This document shows, piece by piece, positions 20,881 through 32,685 of a DNA stretch of 64,000 nt (its first letter is position 1; every line of letters starts with the position of its first letter). Source of the stretch: Microstegium vimineum (Eukaryota; Streptophyta; Magnoliopsida; Poales; Poaceae); contig CM039126.1 of the NCBI GenBank assembly GCA_022036555.1, positions 30,837,925 to 30,901,924 on the forward strand, given 5' to 3'. The translations under genes were made by a program, and so were the position numbers. The notes under the pieces are model-generated. The model had not been told where the DNA came from. It saw only the letters and a program-made list of their open reading frames with translations, and ran no database searches.

Positions 20881-22920
20881 ATGGCTCGTCAAGCGGTCAC
20901 TTTCCCCGACTCGATGGTCCTCTCGGTGGCCGGGACCACGTTCCAGATTAGATCTATATCCTGGACCATCGGCGGCATGCCACGCGTGTCGGATCTTACA
21001 ATCGACGCCCACCGCCGGCACGCTATCCCGCCGTGCCAAGGTACCGACCGCGCAAGACTATCAACTCCGACGACCTGATCGACGCCGTCGACCGTGCCAA
21101 TGCCAACATCGACAGTTGCATCGACCTTGTACAGGCCGCGCGATGCTGTCTCTCCGGTCATCACGGCCGGCGCCCACGTCATCACCGAGCACCCACAAAT
21201 GCGGTTGCCGGAAACACCTCTACGTCCCACACGTCGACGCTACCCTACGAACTCCCCAACTAGGCGACCTCCTTCCAGCACTAGCTGCTCTGGCACTTAT
21301 CCGACCAGATACCACTGGCACCCGTCATCAGCACGGTAGTCATCTCTGGGATCTCCAGCAATTCCATGCAAGCTCTGTCTTTTGACGGTACGACCTCGTC
21401 TGATTCCATGCCTAATTCAAGGACCGAAACGATCGTTTCTTCCGGGTCATCAAGCGACTTCTCGGAGTTCCCACCTAGTTTCGGAGGCATGATCTTTTAG
21501 ATCTCCATCGACAGTGCACCGCGCAATAATGAAGTTGACGATGAACATATCGCGCAGGAAGGACGTAACGCTGACCGTGCGCGCCGGCGCGACCAGGAGC
21601 GTCGCGACCAGGAACGCCGCGATCAGGAGAGGTGCGAGCAGGAGCGCCACAACAGAGTACGCCTCGAGGAAGAGCGGCGCGAGCGTGACTAGAGAGATCA
21701 CAGCCATTTTTCCTTGGCACAACCTAGAGTTGGAGTTTGACAAGATGGGCGACATCTCGGTGTATCAAACCCCGAGCGCCAACCTAGTGGTGGCTGCGTG
21801 TGAGTTGGACAAACTCCCCTTTTCCCCTGTGCTCGAGAAGGTCACCGCCTATATAAAGGCGGCCGCGGTCCAAGTCAACAAAGGGGGCGTCCTACACGAG
21901 TTTTCCGACCAATCGCATAGCAGAAATCAGCGCCGGAGCCCACAACGGCCACATCGGCCAAGATCCCCACGTTACGACGACCAAGAATACGAGCAACCTC
22001 GACGCGATCAACCACAAGCGTCAATGTCCGAGATGGCGGCCGGCCCTCGCCCTTTCTCTGCCCATCTCCGTGGTACTATGTGTCCGCAGAATTTTAGGAT
22101 CACTTTGGTGGAGAAGTACGACGGCAAGGCGAATCCAGAGCCGTGGGCGACCACGTACGAGATCACCGTCCTGGCCTCCGGCGGGGGACGCAACGTAATG
22201 GCGAACTACTTGCCTGTGATGCTCTCAGCCTCAGCCAACAGTTGGCTCCATAAGCTCCCCGAGAACTCCATCGACTCGTGGGAATAACTTAAGGAACTAT
22301 TCGTCAAAACCTACAAAGCAACACGCGACCAGCCGGGGATGCGTTACGACCTTCAGAATGTTCGCCAGGGGAATAACGAAAGCCTTCACGAGTACATTCG
22401 CCGCTTTTTCGACAAACGGTTGACCATCCCAGATATTGTGGATACGGAGGCCACCTCCATCTTCTCCAACAGCCTGCGCAACAACGAGCTCCGAAACAAG
22501 CTGGTCCGTAAGAAAGTTACCAGCATCGAGGAATTGATGACCATCGCGAACTCGTACACCGACCAGGACGACGCCATGCGCAGCCGCGATGATAGGCGGT
22601 GCCGCTCCCGCTCCCCAGGACGTCCGAGACACAGCGACCACCGGTCCGACCACCGCGATGAAAGACGACTGAGAACACGACCGTCGCGATCAGCATCCAC
22701 GATATCCGGAGGGATCTCTGTAGGAGCCTGACCATAGGCGAAACAACCGCTACATCTCCACCATGAACATTCGACCAAGATGCAACTATGACGTCAACTA
22801 CGAGAAGATCCTAGATGGCCAATGCCCCATCCATAAGAACTCCAGGCACTCCATGCGCGAATGCAAAGTCCTCGAGTCGACAGTATGAGGAAGAAGCGAC
22901 AAGAAACCGAAGCATGACGA
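20881..22920 (+). pseudogene. gag: Tat gag, broken
   Basis: An N-terminal frame starts at 20881 (MARQAVTFPDSMVLSVAG). The capsid region runs from about 21745 to 22731, with FRITLVEKYDGKANPEPW, SANSWLHKLPENSIDSW, QGNNESLHEYIRRFF, then an Arg/Asp/Ser-rich RNA-binding stretch. A nonsense codon sits at 22285-22287 in the middle of the capsid, a second at 22729, and there are frame changes before 21514. A Tat-style zinc finger, CPIHKNSRHSMREC, follows at about 22822-22863. GC-rich codon use contrasts with the A-rich second Tat element. Confidence 0.8.
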
Positions 22921-22979
22921 CACCGACAAGGACAAAGATCGGGAGCCCCCGGCACCCGAATTTCGACCAACATCAAGGA

Positions 22980-23714
22980 CCTTCACCATCTTCGGGGAAG
23001 CATGGTCGTCGAAGGTGAGAGGCGGCGCTATCAAGTTCGCAAAGATGTCCTCTCCATCGGCACCGTCAGAGACAACCTGGCCAGCGCCCGCTATCTCGAT
23101 TGGTTGGAGCAGCCCATAACCTTCGCCAGGGACGATCAGTGGACGAACTATAGGTACTCGGGACATTTTCCCCTCGTCGTTGACCCAATTATCACCACTT
23201 TTTGCTTCCAGAAGGTTCTGGTCGACGGGGGCAGCGCCCTCAATATCATCTTCGCTGACGCATTCCGCTAGCTCGATTACTCGAAGAAAGATCTCTCCCC
23301 GGCAAATTCCCGCTTTTGGGGATCATTCCAGACAAAGCCTCCACACCAGTAGGGAAAATCACCCTACCAGTGGAGTTTGGTGACCTGAGCCACTTCCGAG
23401 TGGAGAACATCCACTTCATCGTCGCTGACTTCGAGACTTCCTACCACGCCATACTCGGCCGACTGGTGCTGGCTAAACTCATGGCAGTCCCGCACTACAC
23501 CTACATAGTGCTCAAGATCCTAACATCACAAGGTGTCCTCAGTCTCCGCACCAACCTACAGATAGCATACGAGTGCGAGCAGCAAACACTCAGTGCCACC
23601 AGAAAGCTCCTCGCCGCAGATGCGTACCTCTCCGAACTCAGTGACAAGCCCGCCATGAAGAAGCCCAAGGAAGCAGGATCAGCAGCGACCAGCAACAACC
23701 GCACCCGCGGCTAG
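22980..23714 (+). pseudogene. Tat aspartic protease; no RT follows
   Basis: The frame at 23002-23271 carries YLDWLEQPITFARDDQW and the active-site block VLVDGGSALNIIF, ended by a stop at 23269. After a frame change, 23316-23714 holds the second half (GKITLPVEFG, FETSYHAILGRLVLAKL, SQGVLSLRTNLQIAYEC). A stop at 23712 closes it. There is no reverse transcriptase, RNase H or integrase downstream, so the element is a gag-protease derivative that would depend on relatives. Confidence 0.8.
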
Positions 23715-23865
23715 GCGTAGTGACCGCCAGCCCCCGGAGGTGCGGGGCATTTTTTAGAAGTTTAAATACCCTAGTGGCTTGTACTATGTACCCCTCCAAT
23801 AATGAATAAAGGTTCGCTGTTTTTCTGGATATATTGCCTTTTTTCCTCCTCTTCCTGCAAAACTA
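23715..23865 (+). other. 3' non-coding part of Tat element
   Basis: GC-rich then AT-rich sequence after the protease stop, with AATGAATAAAGG at 23800-23811, a plant-type polyadenylation-like signal. Leads into the minisatellite. Confidence 0.4.
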
Positions 23866-24136
23866 CAAAACGCTCTCGGCGTTCGACAACCACGACAAAA
23901 TGCTCTCAGCATTCAACGACCACTACAAAACGCTCACATCGTTCGACGACCATTACAAAACTCCCTTAGCGCTCTACGTCCTCTCCAAAATGCTCATAGT
24001 GTTTGACAACCTGTACAAAATGCTCTCAGCGTTCGACGACCTCTCAAAAATGCTCACAACGTTCTACGACCTCTCCAAAATGCTCACAGCATTCAACGAC
24101 CTCTCCAAAACGCTCTCAGCATTCGACGACCCGCCA
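23866..24136 (+). repeat. 30-bp minisatellite, nine units
   Basis: Nine diverged copies of a 30-base unit of the form AAAATGCTCTCAGCGTTCGA plus CGACCTCTCC. Because the period is a multiple of three, it is open in one frame as a 10-residue repeat (K-M-L-S-A-F-D-D-L-S type). Minisatellites of this sort are known in the 3' untranslated region of grass Tat elements; no Met or context suggests translation. Confidence 0.85.
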
Positions 24137-24211
24137 AACAACCTGGCCATAACCGCAAAGCCGCCGAAGCTAGCCTACCGATTAGTCATAAGCGCACAAG
24201 AGTAGCTACCC
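24137..24211 (+). other. Tat element tail up to Athila insertion
   Basis: Short non-coding piece, interrupted at 24211/24212 by the Athila LTR. It resumes at 47336 after a 5-base near-duplication (TACCC / TTCCC). Confidence 0.7.
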
Positions 24212-26020
24212 TGTTGACGCTAAGAATGACATACTTTTACATATCTAAAATACCATCAACAGCCTCGGTTTCAAGGGTAGAATAACACTTCATGAACATA
24301 TTTATTAGTAATAAGTTCCACATGTACTTGTACAACCTTTGTTTTCAGGGAATGACATTTCAGGACAATCAGGGGTGCTGGAAGCTCCTTTTGCACATCT
24401 CCCGATGTGTGATCGGAATCAAACTCCAGAACCTTTGTACCATGAGACTCCTGGCACGTTTAGGAGCTCCCACGAGAAAGCCTGGCTCCAAAGGAGCCAA
24501 ATTACGATCGACCGATCGTGGTTTGGACCCTTCTGGCTAGCCAAGCCAGCACGATCCATGACAAAGCTATTCCAACCCTTAGGTGTAACTTGTGCTTTCA
24601 TTCAACGCTCCAGATCAAGTGCACAAGGATCCATGAGCCCACATCAAGAGAACCAGCGTGAAAAACACCTCAGAAGAATCAACCAAGCTCTATGACTGGT
24701 GGGGCCACCTTCTGGAAGGTGGTAGTGGGTCCAACACCCCATAGGGGGGGTCAGCCAATACCCCTAAGCGGCCCATAGCCCCCCAGCTCTTCCCTGAGCT
24801 GTGGGGTACCCTTCTAGAAGCCTTGGGCAGGGCCCACCTGTCATAGGGGGGGGGTCGGTCGATACCCCCCAAGACCCCTGAAGCTATTGGTGACTCCCCC
24901 TCGCATTTAACGCATGATGGAAATCAGAACCATCCATTCTAAGGTGGTTTGGAGGCGGTGGATCCAAGGGCCCAAGATTGAAGCCTCCTGGATTGATGAC
25001 ATGGCAGTGGATAAGCCCCTACTCCACCTCCCACTATAAATAGAGGCTCACACCCCCCCTCTTCACACATGGTGGACAAGCCTACAAGCTCATTTTCTTA
25101 GATTTATCTTAGTAGTTAGTCTAGTGTGGGAGTTAGAGTTGAGTTGAGATGTGCTCAGGATTTCTAGAATTGTCTCTTGGAGAGTCTGGTATAGCTCTTG
25201 TATCTTTCCTTTCTTGTAAGACTTTATTTTATTCAATATATTACTTTTCCTTTACTTTACTTAGTATTTACTTTGAGCATTACTATACTTGTTATAGTAT
25301 TGTTATGTGCTTTTGCTTATTACTAGCCTTTACATCAATAGTCTGTGATCCTTGTGGCCTTTCCCGTATACGATCATTGCCTGTCGTAGGGTACTTTGGT
25401 TGTAGATCACAACTAAAGTAGTAAGTTGTGTGTAAGCGTGGTGCTTATACATCATCTTACCCTTGGTTACCGCATGCTGCACGGATTATTTGTGGTAGCT
25501 AGCAAGAGAGTGACAGCCTTGTCTAGTCTTTGTATCCCACCATGTGTTCTTAGGCAAGTTCTTAAAAGGTAAGACCCCATAAAAAGAGAGCGCGGTCTGG
25601 TAGGAGTTTTTTCCTTCTACTGATCTATCCTCTCGCCTAGCATACTTGTATTGAGGAGGCAAACTATTGTGTTTAGACTAATTAATTTGCTAAGTACATT
25701 GAAGTAGAGTGAATTACATAGGAGTCCTAATCTCTCTCGTTGTCCTCCCACCTAGCTATACTCACTATTTATCCTTAGTTATCTTTTACCTTGGCTTATT
25801 CATCCATCACCTTCCTATCACTTTATTCGTTACCCCCCTATACTAGTTGCTACTAAGTTGAGGTGCTCTTTAGGATCTCTTTCTAATTATCATTTATACT
25901 AACCGCTTTCCCTTGGGAAAATATAAATTATGATACCTTGGAATACTCCTAGGTGAAGTGCTACAACGGTATAATCTGTGCGCTTGCGGATTTATCCAAT
26001 AGTCATAAGAAATACCAACA
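24212..26020 (+). repeat. 5' LTR of Athila element
   Basis: 1,809 bases, TGTTGACGC ... TACCAACA. A TATA box (CTATAAATAG) is at 25034-25043, so transcription should start around 25065-25075. The U3 holds two copies of the motif GGTCGGYCGATACCCC or variants (24744, 24851). Its second half is nearly identical to the 3' LTR; the first 175 bases differ at about 11 positions by my count. Confidence 0.9.
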
Positions 26021-26028
26021 AGCATTTC

Positions 26029-26046
26029 TAGCACCGTTGCCGGGGA
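26029..26046 (+). promoter_or_regulatory. Athila primer binding site
   Basis: TAGCACCGTTGCCGGGGA lies 8 bases after the LTR. The CACCGTTGCCGGGGA core is the characteristic primer site of Athila elements. Confidence 0.85.
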
Positions 26047-26185
26047 AATCATAGCCTAGAGATTTTAATTAGATTGAATCGAGAGATTCTCATTAACTTA
26101 GTTATCAATTAGTTATAGGGGCTTACCCCCTGTCTATATCTTCCTTTGTTGTGAAGCCAGATAGTGTATGAGCGGTTTCTAACTA

Positions 26186-27090
26186 ATGGGAAATTATCTA
26201 GAAGATCCCGAGCAGCTGTTGAGGAGAACTAGACGTCGTCAAGTTCCCCATCAGAGGATCATCTCAACCTCGAATCCGTTCCAGGAAGGAGGCTCTGCAC
26301 CACCACTCAAGGAAGCTATGGCCCAGAAGGCGATTTTTGACTTCTCGGCTCCATCCGCTACCCACGTAGCTTAGTGCCCTGAAGTCAACATCGGAGATGC
26401 CACTTTCAAGCTGAAGCCCGCCTTGATCCACATGGTGCAGGCCAACCCATTTTGCGAGAATCCCCATGAGGATGCCAATTCTCATCTCCAACACTTCATG
26501 GAGGTGTGTGGCACATTCACCATCAAGGGAGTGGCACCTGATGCCATTCGCCTTCGCCTTTTCCCTTTCTCATTGTTGGGGAAGGTGAACCAATGGTTCT
26601 ACGCCCACAAAGAAGAAGCCACCACCTGGGAGAGGTGTGATAACGCATTCCTCAAGAAGTTCTTCCTGACGGGCAAAACCAATGCCCTTCGTGAAAAGAT
26701 TTTGAGCTTCCAACAACAATCTGATGAGACGATTCCCGAGGCATGGGAGTGTCTCCAGGAGTACATTCGAGCCTTTCCTCATCATGGGATAGAAGATTGG
26801 CTCCTAGTTCAAGGGTTCTACCACGGGCTATCCAATATGGCCCATAGTCACCTTGATGCTGCCGCTGGAGGGGCATTCCTTCAACACACAGTGAGGAATG
26901 CCAAGGACCTCATTGAAAATATGGTGATCAACCAAGGATGGGGTGAGGAACGTCTCCAGCCAAAGAAGAGAGGTATGACACCGTGAATGAGGTGGACATA
27001 CTCTCTGCCACGATGGACCTCTTGATGAAGAAGATAGAAGAAGGTTCCAAGAAGGAACAAGAGGCCATCTACCCCATTGCCGCCACACTA
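26186..27090 (+). pseudogene. gag: Athila gag, broken
   Basis: Starts at 26186 (MGNYLEDPEQLLRRTRRRQV). A stop at 26372-26374 separates the basic N-terminus from the capsid part (26423-26986), which shows NPFCENPHEDANSHLQHF, DAIRLRLFPFSLLGKVNQWF, WERCDNAFLKKFF and the EYIRAFPHHGIEDW block. A frameshift near 26980 moves the tail (NEVDILSATMDLLMKK) to another frame. The order and motifs are those of Athila gag. Confidence 0.85.
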
Positions 27091-27114
27091 GCTATCGAAG
27101 TCGATCCATGATGC

Positions 27115-27678
27115 GAGGTGTGCGGGGGAAATGATCACTCGGGCAACAATTGCCCCGAGACATCGAAGGAGGACGTGAACTTCATCATCAACAACAACAA
27201 CAATAGGTATCGACCCCAACAACAAGGAGGTTGGAATTCACGCCCCTTCTACCAAGGTAATGGAGATAATAATTACAATAATTACAATTCTTTCAATAAA
27301 CAACCTTCATTCAAAGATCTTGTTCTTGGCCAATCTAAAATTAATTATGGAATAAATAAAAAGATGATAGCCAATGATAAAGTTCTTGAAAACCTTAATG
27401 AGAAAATGGATAGCTTTGCTTCTACCATGAAAAATCAATTGAGCTTTAACAAAATGTTAGAAATGCAACTAGCTCAATTAGCTGCAGCTATTCCATCTAT
27501 AGAGCAAGGTAAAATTCCTGGGAAACCAGAAGATCCAATTGAAAATGTTAACATGGTCACAACAAGGTTTGGTAAGCCTCCACTATGCTCCAATTGGGGC
27601 TATCTTCTTGATCCTCCCTTCATCATGAAGAAGGAAGATCTAGGCCATCCGACGATCAAGTGCTCAATTGGACAATAG
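27115..27678 (+). pseudogene. gag: Athila gag zinc knuckle and gag-protease linker
   Basis: Begins with a zinc knuckle CEVCGGNDHSGNNC, then asparagine-rich and glycine-rich stretches with NSRPFYQGN, then a helical segment (ENLNEKMDSFASTMKNQLSF, EMQLAQLAAAIPS) typical of the linker ahead of Athila protease. A stop at 27676 ends it just before the protease active-site region. Confidence 0.75.
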
Positions 27679-27679
27679 A

Positions 27680-27975
27680 CCTTCCACAACGCCTTCTGTG
27701 ACCTTGGATCAGGCGTCAATATCATGTCTAATGTAACTTATGATAACTTGCTAGGGGGACCCTTGTTCCCTACATGTGTTCATTTGCATATGGCGGACCA
27801 AACCATGTGGTTTCCCGAAGGGCTGGCTAGGGACATCTTGGTGAACATCCAAGATGAATACATCCCCACTGACTTCGTCATCCTGGACATGGGAGCCAAT
27901 GTGGATGTTCCCATCATCTTGGGAAGGCCATTCCTCAACACCACCAACGAGATCATCTATGTGGGATGGGGCTAG
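27680..27975 (+). pseudogene. Athila aspartic protease
   Basis: The frame has FHNAFCDLGSGVNIM around 27683-27725 (active-site block, with D-L-G where retropepsins use D-S/T-G) and the C-terminal block VPIILGRPFLNTTNEII. D-L-G is the usual Athila variant. A stop at 27973 ends the frame; pol does not follow. Confidence 0.75.
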
Positions 27976-28347
27976 ATCCATTTCCAATTCTTAAGTCACA
28001 AGGTAAAATGTGCTTTCAATGGTTACAAAGCTAACAAATATATGAAGGCACATCAATCAAAAAGAAGAGTTCAAGCTCCACGCCAAAATAAGCAATACCC
28101 GGTGGCCAAGATCAATGAACTCAAGAAGGATGGACCCACCAAGCCAAGGTAGGTTTGGAAAGCTAAAGAGGTTCACACCCTTCGGTCTCCCTCTCTGGAG
28201 CCATCAAGTGCACCCGAAGAATGAACAAGAAGGAGGAGTCCTGCTCCAAGGACTTAAAATCAAGGAGCCCTCGCCAAAAGGTAAATCGGTAGTTATCTTT
28301 TACTTCCTTTTATAGTCATTTCAATTCTTTAATTTTCATCATGCTTA
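27976..28347 (+). other. Decayed sequence between Athila protease and left arm
   Basis: Short broken frames, partly matching the end of Athila protease (CAFNGYKANKYMKAHQSKKR), then non-coding AT-rich sequence. The position of the missing RT/RNase H/integrase. The long inverted repeat begins at 28348. Confidence 0.5.
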
Positions 28348-29384
28348 AAACTTAGCAAAATAAAGTTTAGATTGAATAAAACCTTGAGAGTTGATTAACA
28401 CCGAAACTTGACCAGGTTTAGGCACCCCTAGGCACCCTAAGCTTGCTTCCTTTAATGGGGGACATGAGGTGACCTTAATGGAAGAAAAAAAGCAAAAGAG
28501 GCCTAGGGGGGATCGACCGACACCCCTAGGACCCTATGGTCACATCCCTTTCACCCCCATCTTCTTTTGTCTATGAATCTCATGATTTGAGTAGTGTGAA
28601 TTTCAAAATTCAGAATTTGCTTTAGGATACATCTCTTTAGCTTTGTCATGCTTTAAAAATAAAACATATTAATCACCTTTTGACTAAAGCATGACACACT
28701 TTTGTCTCCCACTACACTTTGTCCAAAGTAGGGAAGCATGAACACTTTAGCTCAGCTTTAATTCACATCAAGTGGCATGCTTTACCTTTCACCAAGCACT
28801 AGGAGAGTTGTGAGTGGAATCTCCACTTTGGAGCCACCCTAGGGTGGTCGGCTGACATGGCTATGTGCCAAGCACCATGTGAATATCTGCCATTCACCTC
28901 TAGTGTCTCTCCCACCTTTCAAATTTCAATGGGGGCACAAGGGATGGTCGGCCGACACCCTTTTGTCACCTCCATACCACCTTTGCTTTGTGTAAGGAAT
29001 CCCATGATGTTTCATGCTCATGGCACCCAAGGAGGGGCACATGGGGGGTCAGCGGATACACCCATGGAGCCTCCTGTCTGCCATCTTCTTCCCCTATAAA
29101 AGGCCATGCAAGGAGAGCTCAAAACCACACACTCCAACCAGAGTTCATTTCAAGCTCAAACCAGTTCTTCCTTGCTCTTCCTCCACTTCTCTCAAGTGAA
29201 GTTCTTAGCTCTTTGAAGAAGTAGTGCTGCTCTCTCTCAAGTCCACAAAAACAAAAACCCAAAAATATTGTCATCAAGCTTCTCTCTTAGCTCAAGTCTC
29301 TTCGCGCAAGGCAAACTAGGAAACTAACGCTAACGATAATCTTTGCCCTAGTCTTGTTCTTGTGTCTCTCTTCGTTTCCAGAAA
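28348..29384 (+). promoter_or_regulatory. Leader/internal-promoter-like region of Athila ORF
   Basis: No gene. A TATA-like TATAAAAGG at 29095-29103 sits about 280 bases before the ORF start at 29385, with four copies or variants of GGTCGGCCGACACCC upstream (28506, 28843, 28946, 29043). The same motif occurs in the Athila LTR ahead of its TATA box. This arrangement looks like a second promoter for the downstream ORF; that is an inference from layout only. Confidence 0.45.
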
Positions 29385-30457
29385 ATGAAGAACCCCTTGA
29401 AATCTGCATTCAAGAAGGTGAAACAAGCTCTAAGTGGGAGTACATCTCGTCGCTCCCGCCAATCCGATGACACTTCCCAAGGAAGAAGAAGGGTGGTTCT
29501 GCCCGATACACTTGGGATAACATCCCAAGCGAAGGACAACCTCAGGAGGAGGAAGAAGCACCGACGGAAGTACCTCATTTTGGTGCACTCATGGTGCCCC
29601 CGATGAGATCGTACGATCAACAAAGTGGTCTCTGGTTTAACCAACTAGAGTACCAGAAGTACCTCTCTCTTCAGGAACGCTCCTTTGAGCATACTAGGAT
29701 TGTGGATCCAACTCTCCTCGCCAACGCAGGTATGGATGTTGAATTTAATATCATCTTCTCTATCATTGGTTGGTCTGGTTTCTGGCAAGTAGATGATGAA
29801 CTTGGAATTAAATTGCTCACCATAGAGTTCTTGTGCTCTCTACAAGTCTCTCATGATGAAATATCTTTCCACATGTTTAACCAAAGCTTTAATCTTACTT
29901 GGAGCCAACTAAATGTTGCTCTTGGTTTTGATGACACATGCTTGCTAGACTTAGACACTGCCATAAGTAGATGTAACAAGAAGGAATTTTGGATGTCCAT
30001 ATCTACTTTGCATGATTGCTCCAACCCCAAACCTGGGGAAATTCATAATCCAACCCTTCGTTTTATTCACCTTTGGATGAGCATGACTATGTTTCCTGGA
30101 AATGATGTTACCATGCTAAGAGCTATAGAGTTAAAATTGTTATATGCCATGATTCATAAAGTTCATGTCTCTCCTATAAAATGTTTAGTAGCTTTTTGGC
30201 ATAGATCGATTGAAAGAAATAGATCCATTCAATTTACATCTTTAATCACTCGTCTTGCCAAATCAATGAACTTGCTAGATGGAACCTACCCTTTTGAATA
30301 CATTAATGCACCTAGACCAGTAATTTCTAAAGAATATCTTATACATGCTCAAATGCTGAAAAGAGGTCCAAGAGGTGGCCTCAAAATGATTTATAGTGGT
30401 CATACAACTGAGGTTCCTCTCCAAAATGAGAAACGTCAGTTGTATAGGACCCGCTAA
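29385..30457 (+). pseudogene. Athila-type extra ORF (ORF-1/env-position protein)
   Basis: N-terminal basic piece at 29385 (MKNPLKSAFKKVKQALSG), then a one-base frame change near 29490, then 288 open codons from 29591 to 30457 (WFNQLEYQKYLSLQERSFEH, FEYINAPRPVISKEYLIHAQ). Athila elements carry an extra protein at this place, after pol; it has been called ORF-1 or env-like. Motifs FNLTWSQLNVALGFDD, FWHRSIERN and the early LSLQERSFEHTRIVDPTLL are in keeping with that family by my recall. No signal peptide or membrane segment is obvious. Its function is not known. A mutated inverted copy is at 41854-42780. Confidence 0.7.
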
Positions 30458-30674
30458 CTAACCCTTGATTTAGATCAAGGAAGTAGGTAAAGAGGTGTTG
30501 CAGGTTCCAGTAGGAGAGCACGCGAGGGGGCACAGTTTGCTCGCTTTGAGCAAGGTGGTCCTTCCTGAGGAGTTATTGGTGAGGAGGAAGATGATGCAAC
30601 TTACGATGCCATGGACACTTCCAGTGGCATGCCTCCTCAACCACCACGTCCTCAAAGACCACGGGCATCTTTGA
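30458..30674 (+). other. Athila ORF tail up to the chromovirus insertion
   Basis: After the stop at 30455-30457 the frame continues as protein-like sequence (LTLDLDQGSR and acidic residues). The chromovirus LTR begins at 30675; the flank TTTGA / TCAAA matches the right arm in inverse orientation. Confidence 0.6.
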
Positions 30675-31530
30675 TGAGGACTGGCTTGATCTTCCGTGAG
30701 GTAACCGATAAATTTGACTTATGGAGTTCTCGATGTTGGCGATCCAGCTTCAAATCAGACACGATTCGAACCCAGCAACCGTTACACCATTGCTCCATTG
30801 GTTATCAACCAAGCACAACTTGATTAACCTCGCCATGAAGGCTTTTCCTACAAGCGAATCGAGGGACACAAGCAAGAAGGTTTAATCACGCAATCTGAAA
30901 CAAATATGAATGACTTTAATATCAATAGAGGGTTTGAGAACTCGGTTCCAAAGGACTAATCGACACAGTGGAGGAGATCAAGAACGGGGGCCCTGGATCA
31001 CTGTAAAAGGACTAATCGACACAGTTACAATGAACGATTCAGTTTCTCGATGGAAAGCTAAACTCTAAAACAAAACCCGAGTCTCAACGGAGGCGACTAC
31101 GTGGAATATAAAGGAGAGACGTCCTAGGATTGAAGGCGACTAGGGGGGGGGGCGACCACAACTTGGGCTTAAGGCCCGACTCGATACATGGCCAAGTTGG
31201 CCCAAAATAGGTGACACAACACCTTGCTGTGGTCACACAAAATAATCCACAGACCCTCTAGAGCTGGGACCAGATCCAAAATGATGGCGTCATTGTCCCC
31301 TTTCCAACGAGTACAAGATCACCCTGTTTCGATGTCGTATGAGGGAGTTATGACCGAAACATTGACGACGTGTCTGCTGAATCCGAGGGTGACGTGGCAG
31401 CTGAGTTGGAGATGAGTTGCAACATGGGAAAGACGATGGCGTAGATGTGTCCAGCGTGGTGATGTCCTCATCATCCTCCCCGTCTTGAATTGTAGTCGTC
31501 CTTGACTCCATCATGGCGATGTCCTCATCA
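30675..31530 (-). repeat. 3' LTR of gag-pro chromovirus, left copy
   Basis: 856 bases, on the minus strand TGATGAGGACATCGCC ... CCAGTCCTCA. It is the inverted match of 40817-41669. A poly-G run at 31143-31153 is longer than in the right copy. Confidence 0.9.
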
Positions 31531-32491
31531 TCCCCTCCTTGTAGAATTGAAGTCGTTCTCCTGCAAAAGGTTAGTGATAGCAGGCAATGCACAAGACATA
31601 ATAGGTTGACAAAACATAGTATAACATGGTGCATCAGGATTATCACATAACTCAGCAATAGCAGATGTTGTAGCAAGAAAAGCACCTCCTGGTAACTTAA
31701 GCCCATTATTTTTATCAATGTTTAGCGGAGGTTTATTTTTAATCTCTTGAGCATGTTTAACAATATCCATAGGAGACAAAGGCAGCAAAGTAATTTTCTT
31801 ATCCTTATGCATGAAAGTGTATGTATTAGTTCTACCATGGTGTAAAGTATCATTATCAAATTTCCGTGGACGTCCCAACAAAATTGAACAAGCTTGCATA
31901 GGTACAACATCAAAATCAGCAGTATCATAATAAAAACCTGTGAAAAAGCTAATGCGGGCTGATTTAGTTACCTTAGTCATACCACTATTATTGAACCATT
32001 GAAGTTTTATATGGATGCGAATGTTGTCGTGTGGTCAAGCCAAGCTTCTCAACCAAATCTGAACTCACCAAATTGTTGCAACTCCCGCTATCAATGATGA
32101 TGAGAACACGACAACCCTGCACAATGAGATACATGTGGAACAAATTGTGGTGCTGGATCTTCATCTCTTCTTCATGTCCCACACGTGAACTCAACACACG
32201 CTGCACAAGAAGGCTAGGGTAGCCTACGGCGACAGCCATGGAATCAATGGTCTCCTCGTCTTGATCGCCCTCGGTGGAATCTACAGTAATGTTAGCAGCA
32301 AGGGCTAAATTATCTTCAACATCACTAGCACATACATATCCATCCTCAGTAGCAATGAAAGCACGACGACTGGGCCCTCCTTCATGACATGTCCGATGCA
32401 TTTGCATCGGTGCAAATGATTTTCGAGCTAGGGGAGGAAGAGCTAGTAGAAGCACCCAGAGTGGTACCTTTCTTCGACTAAAACTGCACAT
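31528..32491 (-). pseudogene. Chromovirus protease region, left copy
   Basis: Frames 31988-32491 and 31528-31980 on the minus strand are interrupted by a stop (SMVQ*, near 31988). They carry RAFIATEDGYV, EDNLALAANI, QRVLSSRVGHEEEMKIQHHN, the retropepsin active site VLIIIDSGSCNNLVSS, and the second block MQACSILLGRPRKFDND. This is the chromovirus (Reina/CRM-like) protease. The stop codon of the second frame coincides with the first bases of the LTR. RT, RNase H and integrase are absent. Same product as 39892-40819. Confidence 0.85.
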
Positions 32492-32685
32492 TAGACAATT
32501 TACTTACCCCAGAAGAGTGTGAAGGTGTAGATGACTTTGGCGTCTCCGGCTCGGAGCGCTGCTGAAAATTCCTCCAAGTGTTAGATCTGAAAGGTTGTTA
32601 TTGTGTGCGTCCCTGTACTTCTCGTTTGGCCTTAGTAGCAAGATGATATAATTGGGAAAAAATTGCACCATTTTTTGTAATCAAG
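32492..32685 (-). pseudogene. gag: End of chromovirus gag, left copy
   Basis: Minus-strand remnants match the gag C-terminus at 39663-39890, including the stretch ending LYHLATKAKREVQGRTQ. The inverted repeat stops at 32685 inside gag; the 5' half of gag, leader and 5' LTR do not exist on this side. Confidence 0.7.

Larger units (their letters stand above)
28348..32685 (+). repeat. Left arm of the giant inverted repeat
   Basis: The reverse complement of this 4,338-base arm reappears as 39663-43008. Content, left to right: Athila 3' coding segment in plus orientation (28348-30674), then a gag-protease chromovirus in minus orientation (30675-32685). The inner end is the sequence TTTTTTGTAATCAAG (32671-32685); the outer end is AAACTTAGCAAAATAAAG (28348-). 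In a 450-base sample (left 31528-31980) I count about 6 mismatches, i.e. 1-2 percent. This arm keeps 988 bases (about 28524-29511) that the right arm lacks. Confidence 0.95.

Noticed and set aside
20782..21755. Minus-strand and alternative-frame ORFs over the Tat leader and gag
   Set aside because: Shadows of the GC-rich plus-strand gag; no independent protein features.
23866..24136. Regular 30-base repeats that could suggest CRISPR
   Set aside because: Units are directly adjacent without unique spacers, diverged, and lie in a plant retroelement.
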